Assembly (NCBI GenBank): GCA_947652855.1 | Contig: CANTEO010000041.1 | Coordinates: forward strand, 1 to 24,080 | DNA length: 24,080 nt | From: an uncultured Roseburia sp. | GTDB lineage: Bacteria; Bacillota; Clostridia; Lachnospirales; Lachnospiraceae | Direction of reading: 5' to 3' | Shown here: positions 9,001-16,204 of the stretch, piece by piece | Numbering within the stretch: the stretch's first letter is position 1 | Layout of the letters: the number at the start of each line of letters is the position of its first letter | Notes under the pieces: generated by a model | What the model saw: only the letters and a program-made list of their open reading frames with translations | Database searches by the model: none | What the model was told of the DNA's origin: nothing | Made by a program: the position numbers and the translations under genes

Positions 9001-10577
9001 TGATTGAGTTGGTTTCTGTGACGGGCGCGAAAAAGACCTCAGGAGAGTATAAAAAGATTCCTAAGGAGGGCTGGACGGCGGAGGCCTGCTCCACCAGCCC
9101 GGCAGAGGGCTCGAAAGAAGCAGTGTATGACGATGACGGCGCAAGCTATTGGCATCAGGACTATAATGATGACGTATATTCGGATAAACTGAATGAAGAT
9201 GAGGATCATACGCATTGGTTTAAGCTTGTCTTGCCAGAGGCGCAGGAGATTGATAGGTTGACGTATTTGCCGAGGCAGGACAGCGCGAACGGACGGATCT
9301 TCCTTTACAGCATTAAGGTGACGAAAGAAGACGGCACGGAAGAGACTGTTGTGGATCGTGCGGAATGGGCGAACGACAGCAGCTTGAAGCAAGCGACGTT
9401 TCAGCCGATAAGGGCGAAGGAAGTGAATCTGCTGATCCATAAAGCTTCCGGCGGCCATGCCACGATTGCGGAGCTAAGCTTGTATGAGCCTAGCGATATG
9501 GCTGTGATTCGGGCAGAGATGGCGGCTTTGTTAAGCAAATATGCCACATATGAGGAGCTTATCTATACAGAAGTTTCCTGGTCGGCTTTTACAAAGGCAA
9601 AAGAAGCGTTGGAGCAGATGATGGCTTATGAAGGCACTACAGAAGACGACTGCGTCTACGTGATAGAGAAGTTTAATGAAGCAATGGGCCGATTGACTGA
9701 AAAATCAAAAGAGCATCTTACGTTAAATTTGAGCGAGGCAGTGGGTTCCGCCAATGAATTTATGTCAAACAAGACGGAGACGGATAAATATACGGCGGAG
9801 TCGCTTCTTTTGTATCAAAATGCGTATCAAAAGGCTCAGGATGTCTTGAAGGATGAAAATGCGACGTATCAGGAAATTAAGGATGCCTTGGCGGCATTGC
9901 AGAAAGTGGCGCTTGTCACGAAGGCTTCTGCGGAGAAGGCAAGCCTAATGGCTGTTGTGGCGGTTGCGGAGGCGCAGCTTAAGAACACGGCAGGATATAC
10001 GGCTGAGTCTGTCAAGGCGCTTCAGGATGCCGTAGCTGCGGCGAAAGCTGTCCTGGCAAAAGAAAATGCGTCATATGAGGAATTGACGGCTGCATTGACG
10101 AAGCTAAAAGGGACTGCCTTAAAGAAAGAAGAGGAATCGGGAACAGATGAATTTACGAGCGGAGGCGCAACCTATAAGGTTACAAATGCGTCGAAAAAAG
10201 AAGTGTCCTTGATAAAAGGCAAGAACGCAAAAAAATTTAAGATCCCGGCTACGGTAAAAGACAGCTCGAAAGTGAGCTATAAAGTCACTGCGGTTGCAGA
10301 CAATGCATTTAAGTCCTGTAAGAAGCTGACAGAGGTTACATTTGGCAAAAATGTCAAATCTATTGGCAAGAACAGCTTTCAAAAGCTAAGCAAGTTAGGC
10401 AGCATTATATTCCAGAATACGAAGGCGCCGAAGATCAGCAAAAACGCGTTTAAGGGGATTAAGGCGAAAGTGAAGGTTTCTTATCCCAAGAAGATGAAGG
10501 GGAAAGAGCTTAAGGCGTTAAAGGCGAATATGAAGAAGGCTGGAGTAGGAAAGAGAGTTACGTATAAGAAAAAGTAG
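6084..10577 (+). CDS. Secreted multidomain GH20 beta-N-acetylhexosaminidase / lacto-N-biosidase-like glycosidase
   Basis: The product has 1497 residues. Modules in order: signal peptide (1-33, cleavage near LKAA); CBM32/F5_8C-like domain (about 36-180); bacterial Ig-like domain (190-268); GH20 N-terminal domain (283-396); GH20 catalytic barrel (about 406-750) with the Asp584-Glu585 pair in IHIGTDEYHG and VPEFDMPAHA upstream; LamG-like domain (780-930); second F5/8C-like domain (995-1136); three FIVAR-type helical repeats (1153-1349); and LRR_5/BspA-like repeats with a very basic tail (1356-1497). GH20 enzymes cleave terminal GlcNAc, GalNAc or lacto-N-biose by substrate-assisted catalysis. The CBM32 and LamG layout recalls bifidobacterial lacto-N-biosidase, suggesting mucin or milk-type glycans, but specificity is inference. 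No LPxTG motif is present, so attachment may rely on the C-terminal modules. The ATG has AGGAGGAGG just upstream. Confidence 0.92.
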   Translation: MYQKMLQRTGAWILAFLMLFGAAQWPSIQLKAAETENSARNAAATASSTETADFSADKVIDGDRTSKASRWASKRGAGPEWLQLTWAKEQTMKNILLFWERRNVEDYRLEVSSDGTEWETVYENESYPSKNNETIALDQAVTAKSLRLYINKVNSASADPNETAWDTASLYEVEVYADEVPDSRTELEKLVDSISAPGEVKKGDKKISMPENMPEGAKVRFCADYEQVIGEDGTIYAPLEDKDVKGFYEVTLADGSSAKTDEFTVAVPGLHDADDALNAKPAVIPELQEWHGATGAFAASKGRIVLGSSDLRAVADEFAKDYKDVMGLDIAVVEGTRSDARIGDFYLSLAKEGNGLGKEGYALEVDNAVFAEAEQATGAYWATRTILQILKMTNGTIPKGLVRDYPKYEVRGFSLDVGRKPFTMDALYEFSKNMSWYKMNSFQVHLSDNLIFHEDYATLEDAIEHSYAGNRLESGVVNEETGKSSTADDVFYTKEEFRDFIKYSRLMGVDVVPEFDMPAHALPFTRAFPEFMTAKAGGSHGYLIEELNLEKEGVIPWAQSIWADYFEGDDPVFDEDVTIHIGTDEYHGTEGQQGKELFRQFSDAMIEYVQGTGRTVRMWGSLSNKAGTTPVRSDGVQLNIWNTGYADPKNMYNLGFDLINTLESPNYIVPAAGYYSNYINTQHIYSNWQPNVIGNLTASAGDDQILGACYAIWHDSVDTRANGISEYDSFDRFFKAVPAYGAKLWGDAKDRDYKEFTKVAEKAGTAPNTNMYGEVDYVTSTIANYTFKETTKDSSENGFDLSAPVKADWADGENGKALRLNGGESYAETPDALDLIGSGATLTMKVKKDAGAGEGEQILCESKSVFGAYGTYAFKAVQKNTGKVGYSREGYDFSFDYTLPEGEWVTLTFQSGQDTVALYVNGELVDNDPEIYFANHPTTELSAKLSKHNITKTATMLVPFGRIGSKSNSFKGLIELVSVTGAKKTSGEYKKIPKEGWTAEACSTSPAEGSKEAVYDDDGASYWHQDYNDDVYSDKLNEDEDHTHWFKLVLPEAQEIDRLTYLPRQDSANGRIFLYSIKVTKEDGTEETVVDRAEWANDSSLKQATFQPIRAKEVNLLIHKASGGHATIAELSLYEPSDMAVIRAEMAALLSKYATYEELIYTEVSWSAFTKAKEALEQMMAYEGTTEDDCVYVIEKFNEAMGRLTEKSKEHLTLNLSEAVGSANEFMSNKTETDKYTAESLLLYQNAYQKAQDVLKDENATYQEIKDALAALQKVALVTKASAEKASLMAVVAVAEAQLKNTAGYTAESVKALQDAVAAAKAVLAKENASYEELTAALTKLKGTALKKEEESGTDEFTSGGATYKVTNASKKEVSLIKGKNAKKFKIPATVKDSSKVSYKVTAVADNAFKSCKKLTEVTFGKNVKSIGKNSFQKLSKLGSIIFQNTKAPKISKNAFKGIKAKVKVSYPKKMKGKELKALKANMKKAGVGKRVTYKKK

Positions 10578-10587
10578 CTGAACGGAT

Positions 10588-10616
10588 ATGGGCCGGCGGC
10601 AGATACGCCGGCCCAT
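10588..10616 (+). terminator. Strong GC-rich stem-loop after the GH20 gene
   Basis: ATGGGCCGGCG (10588-10598) pairs perfectly with CGCCGGCCCAT (10606-10616) around a 7-base loop, 10 bases after the stop. There is no T run (TCTAG follows), so it may protect the 3' end or terminate poorly. Readthrough into the coiled-coil gene is possible, and I saw no clear promoter between them. Confidence 0.5.
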
Positions 10617-10656
10617 TCTAGAAAGGCAGTTCAGATGATGGGAAAGGAGAGGTCAT

Positions 10657-11013
10657 ATGGCATTGACGACGGAGGATTTACAGGCGATTGCGGGCTTGCT
10701 GCAGCCGATAAAAGACGATATACAGGATTTGAAGGATGATATGCAGGTTATGAAAGATGATATGCAGGTTATGAAAGATGATATGCAGGAATTAAATCGT
10801 CGCGTGAAAAAAGTGGAGCTGACTTTGGAAAATGAGACGAACAAAAACATTCAATTATTGGCGGAAAATCATATCAATCTTGTAGATAAACTGAATCAGG
10901 CGATTAAAGTCCAGGATAAGTCTATTTTATATGAAGTTCAAGTGTCTGGCCTTAAGTTTAAGCTGGAGAATTTGGAAAGAGAGGTTATGGAGATTAAGAA
11001 AAAGCTGGCGTAG
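10657..11013 (+). CDS. Small heptad-repeat coiled-coil protein, function unknown
   Basis: The product is 118 residues, with no signal peptide and no membrane segment, so it is probably cytoplasmic. Residues about 20-47 are four consecutive seven-residue units (DDIQDLK, DDMQVMK, DDMQVMK, DDMQELN), followed by more charged helix (RRVKKVELTLENE and KFKLENLEREVMEIKKKLA). Almost the whole chain is predicted to be alpha-helical coiled coil. I do not recognise a functional family. The start is well supported by AAAGGAGAGG, seven bases before the ATG. Codon use is like its neighbours. It lies between the GH20 gene and the pheST T-box leader, and is probably either read through from the former or expressed from an unseen promoter. 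Confidence 0.8.
   Translation: MALTTEDLQAIAGLLQPIKDDIQDLKDDMQVMKDDMQVMKDDMQELNRRVKKVELTLENETNKNIQLLAENHINLVDKLNQAIKVQDKSILYEVQVSGLKFKLENLEREVMEIKKKLA
10714..10797 (+). repeat. Four 21-bp tandem repeats inside the coiled-coil gene
   Basis: The units are 10714-10734, 10735-10755, 10756-10776 and 10777-10797. The second and third are identical. The fourth shares its first 13 bases with them, and the first is more diverged. Each encodes one heptad, so copy-number change would lengthen or shorten the coil without shifting frame. Confidence 0.9.
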
Positions 11014-11034
11014 ATTTTTCTTGCATTTCTTTTC

Positions 11035-11063
11035 TTGCTGTGTTATGGTGTTAAAAGTAATTT
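11035..11063 (+). promoter_or_regulatory. Candidate promoter of the pheST T-box transcript
   Basis: TTGCTG (11035-11040) and TAATTT (11058-11063) with a 17-base spacer, placed correctly for a transcript starting near 11070. The match is moderate and other registers are possible. Confidence 0.35.
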
Positions 11064-11074
11064 CATTTGGAAAT

Positions 11075-11315
11075 GCAATGAAGGTGTTCAGTAGGCCGTT
11101 TCACACGTTGCAGAGAGAGGGAGCCGTCGGCTGTAAGCTGCCTTACGTAAGAGATGACTGAATTTTCACACTGGAGCAGCATGGGTGAAGGCCAGTAGCC
11201 TGTGACGTGTTGTGCGCGTTATGCATAAAATGAGAGCCTGAGGGTTTCCTTGGGAATTTGGGTGGTATCACGGAGCGATTCGTCCCTGTTGTTTGGGGAT
11301 GGATGGCTCTTTTTT
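11075..11315 (+). promoter_or_regulatory. T-box riboswitch (tRNA-Phe) controlling pheST
   Basis: The leader shows the T-box order. Stem I contains an AGTA E-loop strand (near 11091), a CAGAGAG element with GGCTGTAAG in the distal part (11110-11137), and CTGAA with a TTC codon followed by A (11165-11167), which would be the Phe specifier. Further on, AATTTGGGTGG (11255-11265) starts the antiterminator: GGG pairs with CCC (11284-11286) around the bulge TGGTATC and the ACGGA/TTCGT helix. The competing terminator pairs GAGC and ATTCGTCCC (11273-11286) with GGGATGGAT and GCTC (11296-11309), followed by six T (11310-11315). Uncharged tRNA-Phe would stabilise the antiterminator and raise pheST expression. 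TGGT would pair with an ACCA acceptor end. The specifier register (TTC or TTT) is less certain than the T-box itself. Confidence 0.9.
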
Positions 11316-11398
11316 CTTATTCTAAGAAGCCTTATAAAATTGCCGATAAGAAAAAATTGCCCTTTGGATCAGATGGTTAGGGAAGGAAGGAGAATGTT

Positions 11399-12418
11399 AT
11401 GAAGGAAAAATTGCAGAAAATCAAAGAGGAGGCCTTAAAGAACATTGATTTATCTTCGGATTTGACGAAGTTAAATGACGTGAGGGTCGCCGTGCTTGGG
11501 AAAAAAGGTGAGCTGACGGCTGTGTTAAAGAGCATGAAGGATGTGCTGCCGCAGGATCGGCCGGCATTTGGGCAGTTGGTGAACGAGGTGCGTTCGGAGA
11601 TCGAGAGGAGGCTGGAGGACGCGAAGGCGGCTTTGGAGGCGAAGGAGCTGGAGCGGCGCCTGCAAAAAGAGGTCATTGACGTGACGCTGCCCGCGAAAAG
11701 GCAGAAAGCAGGGCATAGGCATCCAAACACCATCACGCTGGAAGAGGTGGAGCGCATTTTTGTGGGCATGGGGTATGAGGTCGTGGAAGGGCCGGAGGTA
11801 GAGCTTGATTATTATAACTTTGAGGCGCTCAACATCCCGGCGGACCATCCGGCGAAGGATGAGCAGGATACCTTTTATGTCAATGACGAAATCGTGCTTC
11901 GCACGCAGACGTCGCCTGTGCAGGTGCGTCAGATGGAGAAAGGGAAGCTGCCGATCCGCATCCTGGCGCCAGGAAGGGTGTTCCGTTCCGATGAGGTGGA
12001 CGCGACCCATTCTCCGTCATTCCATCAGATTGAGGGCCTGGTGATTGACAGGCATATCACATTTTCAGATTTAAAAGGCACCTTGGAGGTGTTCGCGAGG
12101 GAGCTGTTTGGCGAAGGGACGAAGGTGAAATTCCGCCCGCATCATTTCCCGTTTACAGAGCCGAGCGCGGAAATGGACGTGACTTGCTTTAAGTGCGGCG
12201 GGAAGGGCTGCCGATTCTGCAAAGGCAGCGGATGGATTGAAATTTTAGGGTGCGGCATGGTGCATCCAAAGGTGCTTCGCATGAGCGGCATCGACCCGGA
12301 GCAGTATTCCGGCTTCGCATTTGGCGTGGGGCTGGAGCGGATTGCGCTTTTGAAATATGAGATAGACGATATGCGTCTGCTGTATGAAAATGACGAGAGA
12401 TTCTTAAAACAATTTTAG
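11399..12418 (+). CDS. pheS: Phenylalanine-tRNA ligase alpha subunit
   Basis: Catalytic subunit of the cytoplasmic alpha2-beta2 PheRS (EC 6.1.1.20), which charges tRNA-Phe. It has 339 residues, the normal bacterial length. The N-terminal 90 residues form the helical coiled-coil arm that binds tRNA. The class II core follows, with motif 2 in GRVFRSDEVDATHSP (about 191-205) and motif 3 in GFAFGVGLERIALLKY near the C-terminus. A four-cysteine cluster (C263, C266, C271, C274) lies in TCFKCGGKGCRFCKG, a pattern seen in some bacterial PheS proteins. The start has AAGGAG six bases upstream. It is preceded by a T-box leader and followed after 17 bases by pheT. Confidence 0.98.
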   Translation: MKEKLQKIKEEALKNIDLSSDLTKLNDVRVAVLGKKGELTAVLKSMKDVLPQDRPAFGQLVNEVRSEIERRLEDAKAALEAKELERRLQKEVIDVTLPAKRQKAGHRHPNTITLEEVERIFVGMGYEVVEGPEVELDYYNFEALNIPADHPAKDEQDTFYVNDEIVLRTQTSPVQVRQMEKGKLPIRILAPGRVFRSDEVDATHSPSFHQIEGLVIDRHITFSDLKGTLEVFARELFGEGTKVKFRPHHFPFTEPSAEMDVTCFKCGGKGCRFCKGSGWIEILGCGMVHPKVLRMSGIDPEQYSGFAFGVGLERIALLKYEIDDMRLLYENDERFLKQF

Positions 12419-12435
12419 GACAGGGAGGGAATGTG

Positions 12436-14856
12436 ATGAAGACATCATTGGCATGGATTAAGGCATTGGTTCCGGGCCTTTCGGCGACGGAGCAGGAGTA
12501 TATGGACGCTATGACGCTATCTGGCTCTAAGGTGGAAGGGTATCAGAAGCTGGATGCTGATTTGGACAGAATCATCGTGGGGCAGATTAAAAGAATTGAG
12601 CCGCATCCAGACGCGGATAAGCTGATTGTCTGCCAGGTGGACATTGGCTCTGGGGAAGATTTGCAGATTGTGACCGGCGCGCCAAATGTGTCGGAAGGGG
12701 ATAAAGTCCCTGTCGTCCTTGCGGGAGGGCGCGTGGCCGGGGGACATGACGGGACGGCGGCGCCTGGCGGGATCAAAATAAAAAAAGGCAAGCTGCGCGG
12801 CGTGGAGTCGAACGGCATGATGTGCTCCATTGAGGAGCTTGGGTCAAGCAGGGATCTGTACCCGGAGGCGCCGGAATTGGGAATTTATATTTTTGATACG
12901 GACGTAAACGTAGGGGACGACGCAGTGGAGCTTCTTGGCCTGCATGACGCAGTGGTGGAGTATGAGATCACGTCAAACCGCGTAGACTGCTTTTCCGTGC
13001 TTGGGATCGCCAGGGAGGCGGCGGCGACATTTCAAAAAAAGCTTTGCCCTCCTGTAGTTGCGGAGACCGGGAATGGCGAGGATGTGAATCAATATGTTAA
13101 GGTGACGGTCAAGGACACAGATTTGTGTTCCCGTTATGTCGCAAGGGCGGTGAAAAACATTCGGCTTGCCCCATCCCCTAAGTGGATGCAGCGGCGGCTG
13201 TCCGCGCAGGGGATCCGTCCAATCAACAATTTGGTGGACATTACGAATTATGTGATGGAGGAGTACGGCCAGCCAATGCACGCCTATGATTTGGACACGA
13301 TTGAGGGGAAAGAGATTATCGTAAGGCGCGCAGGGAAAGATGAGAAATTCGTCACGCTGGACGGGCAGGAGCGGCGCCTGGATGAGGATGTCCTGATGAT
13401 TTGCGACGCCGAGAAGGCCGTAGGCATTGCAGGCATTATGGGCGGTGAGAACTCTATGATCACAGATCATGTGAAGACGATGCTGTTTGAGGCGGCTTGC
13501 TTTAACGGGACGAACATTCGCCGTTCCAGCAAGAAAATCGGCCTTCGCACCGACGCGTCTTCCGTGTTTGAAAAGGGGTTGGATCCCAACAATGCGATTT
13601 TGGCGATGAACCGCGCCTGTCAGTTGATTGAGGAATTGGGCGCGGGAGAAGTCGTTGGAGGGGCCATTGACGTTTATCCGGTGAAAAAAGAGGGGCGCAG
13701 AATCCCATTTGAGCCTGAGAAGTATAACCGTCTGCTTGGCACAGAAATTTCAGAGGAAGAAATGCTTGCCTATTTTTCAAGGCTGGAGCTGTCCTATGAC
13801 GCGGATGCAAATGAAATTCTTGTGCCGTCCTGGCGGCAGGATTTGGAATGCGGCGCGGATCTCGCAGAGGAAGTGGCGCGGTTTTTTGGATATGACAACA
13901 TTAAGACGACGCTGCCAGCCGGGGAGGCGACTGCGGGCAAGCTTTCGTTTAAGCTTAGAATTGAGGGGATGGCGCGGGACGTCGCGGAATTCTGCGGCTT
14001 TTCTGAGGGAATGTGCTATTCCTTTGAAAGCCCGAAGGTATTTGACAAATTATTGATTCCAAAGGAATCTGACCTTAGGAAGGCTGTTACGATCTTAAAT
14101 CCGTTGGGAGAAGATTTTAGCATCATGCGCACCATTCCCTTAAACGGGATGCTTACGTCGCTGGCTGCCAACTATAGCCGCAGGAATAAAGGCGTCCAGC
14201 TGTATGAATTGGGCAACATTTATCTGCCCAAGCAGATCCCAGTCACGGAGCTTCCCGAGGAGCGTGTGCAGCTTACGCTTGGGATGTATGGAGACGGCGA
14301 TTTTTATGACTTAAAAGGCGTTGTGGAGGAGTTTTTCCAGAAAGTCGGCATGCAAAAGAAGCCGGAATACGACCCGGCGTCAGGCAGGCCGTATTTCCAT
14401 CCGGGCCGTCAGGCAAACATCCGTTATGACGGGGCGTTAATGGGATATATAGGGGAAATTCATCCTACAGTGGCGGCGAATTATTCCATCAAAGACCGTG
14501 TATATGTGGCAGTTTTGGATATGCCGGAGATTGTGGGGCGGGCCGGCTTTGACAGGAAATATCAGGGCATTGCGAGGTTCCCTGCGTCTGTCCGCGACTT
14601 AAGCATGGTGGTTCCAAAGGAGATCCTTGCGGGAGACATTGAGCGTGTGCTTGAGAAAGAGGGCGGCGCGTATCTGGAAAGCTATGCGCTGTTTGACATT
14701 TACGAAGGGAATCAGATAAAGGAAGGCTTTAAGTCTGTCGCGTACTCCCTTACATTCCGGGGGAAGGAGAGGAATTTGGAGGAGGCGGACCTGCTTGACG
14801 CCATGGAGCGGATTTTGCAGGCGCTTGGCTCGATGGGGATTGAGCTTCGAAAATAA
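12436..14856 (+). CDS. pheT: Phenylalanine-tRNA ligase beta subunit
   Basis: The beta subunit of PheRS, 806 residues, a full-length bacterial form. Domains in order: an N-terminal tRNA-binding (EMAP/OB) fold at about 40-150 (VGQIKRIEPHPDADKL); the B3/B4 editing domain in the middle, which clears mischarged Tyr-tRNA-Phe; B5 (about 400-475); the degenerate catalytic-like core; and a C-terminal FDX-ACB anticodon-binding domain (about 710-806, from YQGIARFPASVRDLS). I chose the ATG at 12436, with GGGAGG seven bases upstream; an in-frame GTG lies immediately before it. It is in an operon with pheS under the same T-box. Confidence 0.98.
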   Translation: MKTSLAWIKALVPGLSATEQEYMDAMTLSGSKVEGYQKLDADLDRIIVGQIKRIEPHPDADKLIVCQVDIGSGEDLQIVTGAPNVSEGDKVPVVLAGGRVAGGHDGTAAPGGIKIKKGKLRGVESNGMMCSIEELGSSRDLYPEAPELGIYIFDTDVNVGDDAVELLGLHDAVVEYEITSNRVDCFSVLGIAREAAATFQKKLCPPVVAETGNGEDVNQYVKVTVKDTDLCSRYVARAVKNIRLAPSPKWMQRRLSAQGIRPINNLVDITNYVMEEYGQPMHAYDLDTIEGKEIIVRRAGKDEKFVTLDGQERRLDEDVLMICDAEKAVGIAGIMGGENSMITDHVKTMLFEAACFNGTNIRRSSKKIGLRTDASSVFEKGLDPNNAILAMNRACQLIEELGAGEVVGGAIDVYPVKKEGRRIPFEPEKYNRLLGTEISEEEMLAYFSRLELSYDADANEILVPSWRQDLECGADLAEEVARFFGYDNIKTTLPAGEATAGKLSFKLRIEGMARDVAEFCGFSEGMCYSFESPKVFDKLLIPKESDLRKAVTILNPLGEDFSIMRTIPLNGMLTSLAANYSRRNKGVQLYELGNIYLPKQIPVTELPEERVQLTLGMYGDGDFYDLKGVVEEFFQKVGMQKKPEYDPASGRPYFHPGRQANIRYDGALMGYIGEIHPTVAANYSIKDRVYVAVLDMPEIVGRAGFDRKYQGIARFPASVRDLSMVVPKEILAGDIERVLEKEGGAYLESYALFDIYEGNQIKEGFKSVAYSLTFRGKERNLEEADLLDAMERILQALGSMGIELRK

Positions 14857-14865
14857 CAAAGGCTT

Positions 14866-14899
14866 GCGCGCCTGATCTTCGGTCAGGGATTGGGCGCGT
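14866..14899 (+). other. GC-rich stem-loop in the pheT 3' region
   Basis: The 353-base stretch 14857-15209 has no convincing gene. It begins with this hairpin: CGCGCC (14867-14872) pairs with GGCGCG (14893-14898), with a small inner TGA/TCA pairing. No T run follows. It may protect the pheST mRNA 3' end. The rest of the stretch holds the terminator at 14946-14990 and the promoter at 15116-15144. Confidence 0.4.
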
Positions 14900-14945
14900 G
14901 TTCCAGTCCCTTTGGCTCTTCATAGAAAAAGAAAGTTCATGTGAA

Positions 14946-14990
14946 AAAAAGAATTCCAAATACGCGAAATGCGCAATTGGAATTCTTTTT
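14946..14990 (+). terminator. Intrinsic terminator of pheST
   Basis: AAAAAGAATTCCAA (14946-14959) pairs perfectly with TTGGAATTCTTTTT (14977-14990), with an inner CGC/GCG pair. The T run on the right and A run on the left mean it could work on either strand. Confidence 0.9.
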
Positions 14991-15115
14991 CGTGTTGTTT
15001 TGGCATAACCACTTTGTTACAAAGAAAGAATAGCACACATAGTTTTGTTTTGCAAGATGCAAATATAAATATTTTGTAAATGTGAAATTTATGTGAAATT
15101 CACGTGAGATGGGAA

Positions 15116-15144
15116 TTGAACTTCAAAAGTAGATATGCTATAAT
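15116..15144 (+). promoter_or_regulatory. Sigma-A promoter of the secreted-protein gene
   Basis: TTGAAC (15116-15121) and a perfect TATAAT (15139-15144) with a 17-base spacer and an extended TG at the -10. It lies 65 bases upstream of the start codon. Confidence 0.75.
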
Positions 15145-15209
15145 GATAAATTGTAAAAGCTATTTTACTAATGTTCCAAAAATTTAAAAAGAAAGGAAAA
15201 GGAGAAATG

Positions 15210-16040
15210 ATGAGGAAAAAGGTTAGTAACAGAGCAGTCAGCCTCATGCTGACGTTGGCCATGCTGTTTTCCATGGTGGTTGTCGCTACGCCACAGGATG
15301 TCAGCGCGGCGGATCCGGAATTTAAGAGCGCTGGAAGCTCATATGTAGATATTACAGATGAGCAGAGCTATCAGTGTTATTCTACGGGTCAGCCGGTATG
15401 GATTAAGTTTAAGGCAAAGAATAACGGATATTTAGAGGTGAGGGCGAAGAAGAATACACAGCTTCCTGTAGCGTATGTTACTGGCTCATGGAAATTATTT
15501 GACAAGTCGAAAAGGAAAGTGCTTTCCTCGACGATGGACTATAATACGAACTATTCGCAAAAGTTTTATACGACAGAAAGCTATGGCGTGAAGAAAGGGA
15601 CGACGTATTATCTGGCAGTTTATGCTGATGCCGGCGGGGTTAGGATACAGGCCTCATTTAAGAAAGTGAACGATAAAAGCGGGACGAAAAAGGGTAAGGC
15701 GCTGAATTTAAAGAAAGGGAAAATGGTAACCGGACTGATTCAGGCTGGCTCGAAGGCTTCTCATTTTTATAAATTTAAGCTGACTTCCCGTAAAAAGATG
15801 AGCGTTCTGTTTACACCTTATTTGACGGATTCCGTTTCTCTGATGCTTACGGGAACGAACATGAGGGCTTATTCAGACATCATTCCTAAAATTGAGTACG
15901 ATTATCGAACAGGCAAATACTATAATAACTGGGGAGCGAAGGACAAGGTGAGCGGCACGGTTGGGCCAGGTACATATTATATTCAGATCAAGCCTACGAA
16001 ATTGACGACGAATGGGCGTTATACGCTTGTCTGGAAATAA
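15210..16040 (+). CDS. Secreted beta-rich protein with two PPC-like domains, function unknown
   Basis: The product is 276 residues and strongly basic. The first 35 residues form a typical signal peptide: basic MRKKVSNR, hydrophobic core MLTLAMLFSMVVVA, and cleavage near VSAA. After it come two similar segments (about 40-150 and 165-276). Each opens with a phrase such as VWIKFKAKNNGYLEV or HFYKFKLTSRKKMSV and ends with TTYYLAVYA or GTYYIQIKP, the usual look of bacterial pre-peptidase C-terminal (PPC) beta-sandwich domains. No peptidase or other catalytic domain is attached, no LPxTG is present and there is no transmembrane anchor, so it is probably released or wall-associated. I chose the second of two adjacent ATGs, five bases after AAGGAG. 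It is a single-gene unit with its own promoter and terminator. The domain assignment is inference from pattern. Confidence 0.8.
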   Translation: MRKKVSNRAVSLMLTLAMLFSMVVVATPQDVSAADPEFKSAGSSYVDITDEQSYQCYSTGQPVWIKFKAKNNGYLEVRAKKNTQLPVAYVTGSWKLFDKSKRKVLSSTMDYNTNYSQKFYTTESYGVKKGTTYYLAVYADAGGVRIQASFKKVNDKSGTKKGKALNLKKGKMVTGLIQAGSKASHFYKFKLTSRKKMSVLFTPYLTDSVSLMLTGTNMRAYSDIIPKIEYDYRTGKYYNNWGAKDKVSGTVGPGTYYIQIKPTKLTTNGRYTLVWK

Positions 16041-16050
16041 AGGAAGGAAG

Positions 16051-16078
16051 ATAGGGGAGCGGAAGCTCTCCTATTTTT
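16051..16078 (+). terminator. Intrinsic terminator of the secreted-protein gene
   Basis: ATAGGGGAGC (16051-16060) pairs with GCTCTCCTAT (16065-16074) around a GGAA loop, with one G-T pair, followed by TTTT. It starts 10 bases after the stop. Confidence 0.9.
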
Positions 16079-16128
16079 GAATTACAAGAAAATTTTCCGA
16101 AAGCGTCTGAAGAAGCGATATCCAAGCA

Positions 16129-16157
16129 TTGCCATAAGTTTCTATATGAAGTACAAT
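16129..16157 (+). promoter_or_regulatory. Probable sigma-A promoter of malQ
   Basis: TTGCCA (16129-16134) and TACAAT (16152-16157) with a 17-base spacer, 47 bases upstream of the malQ start. Confidence 0.6.
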
Positions 16158-16204
16158 ACTGTTAAGAATGATTTTACATTAAATTTCAGACTAGGAGAGA
16201 AATC

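Noticed and set aside
12973..13470. Minus-strand 165-codon frame inside pheT, and similar long shadow frames in pheS, leuS and the GH20 gene
   Set aside because: They are antisense to well-supported genes, have no ribosome sites or recognisable motifs, and arise from the GC-rich codon use.
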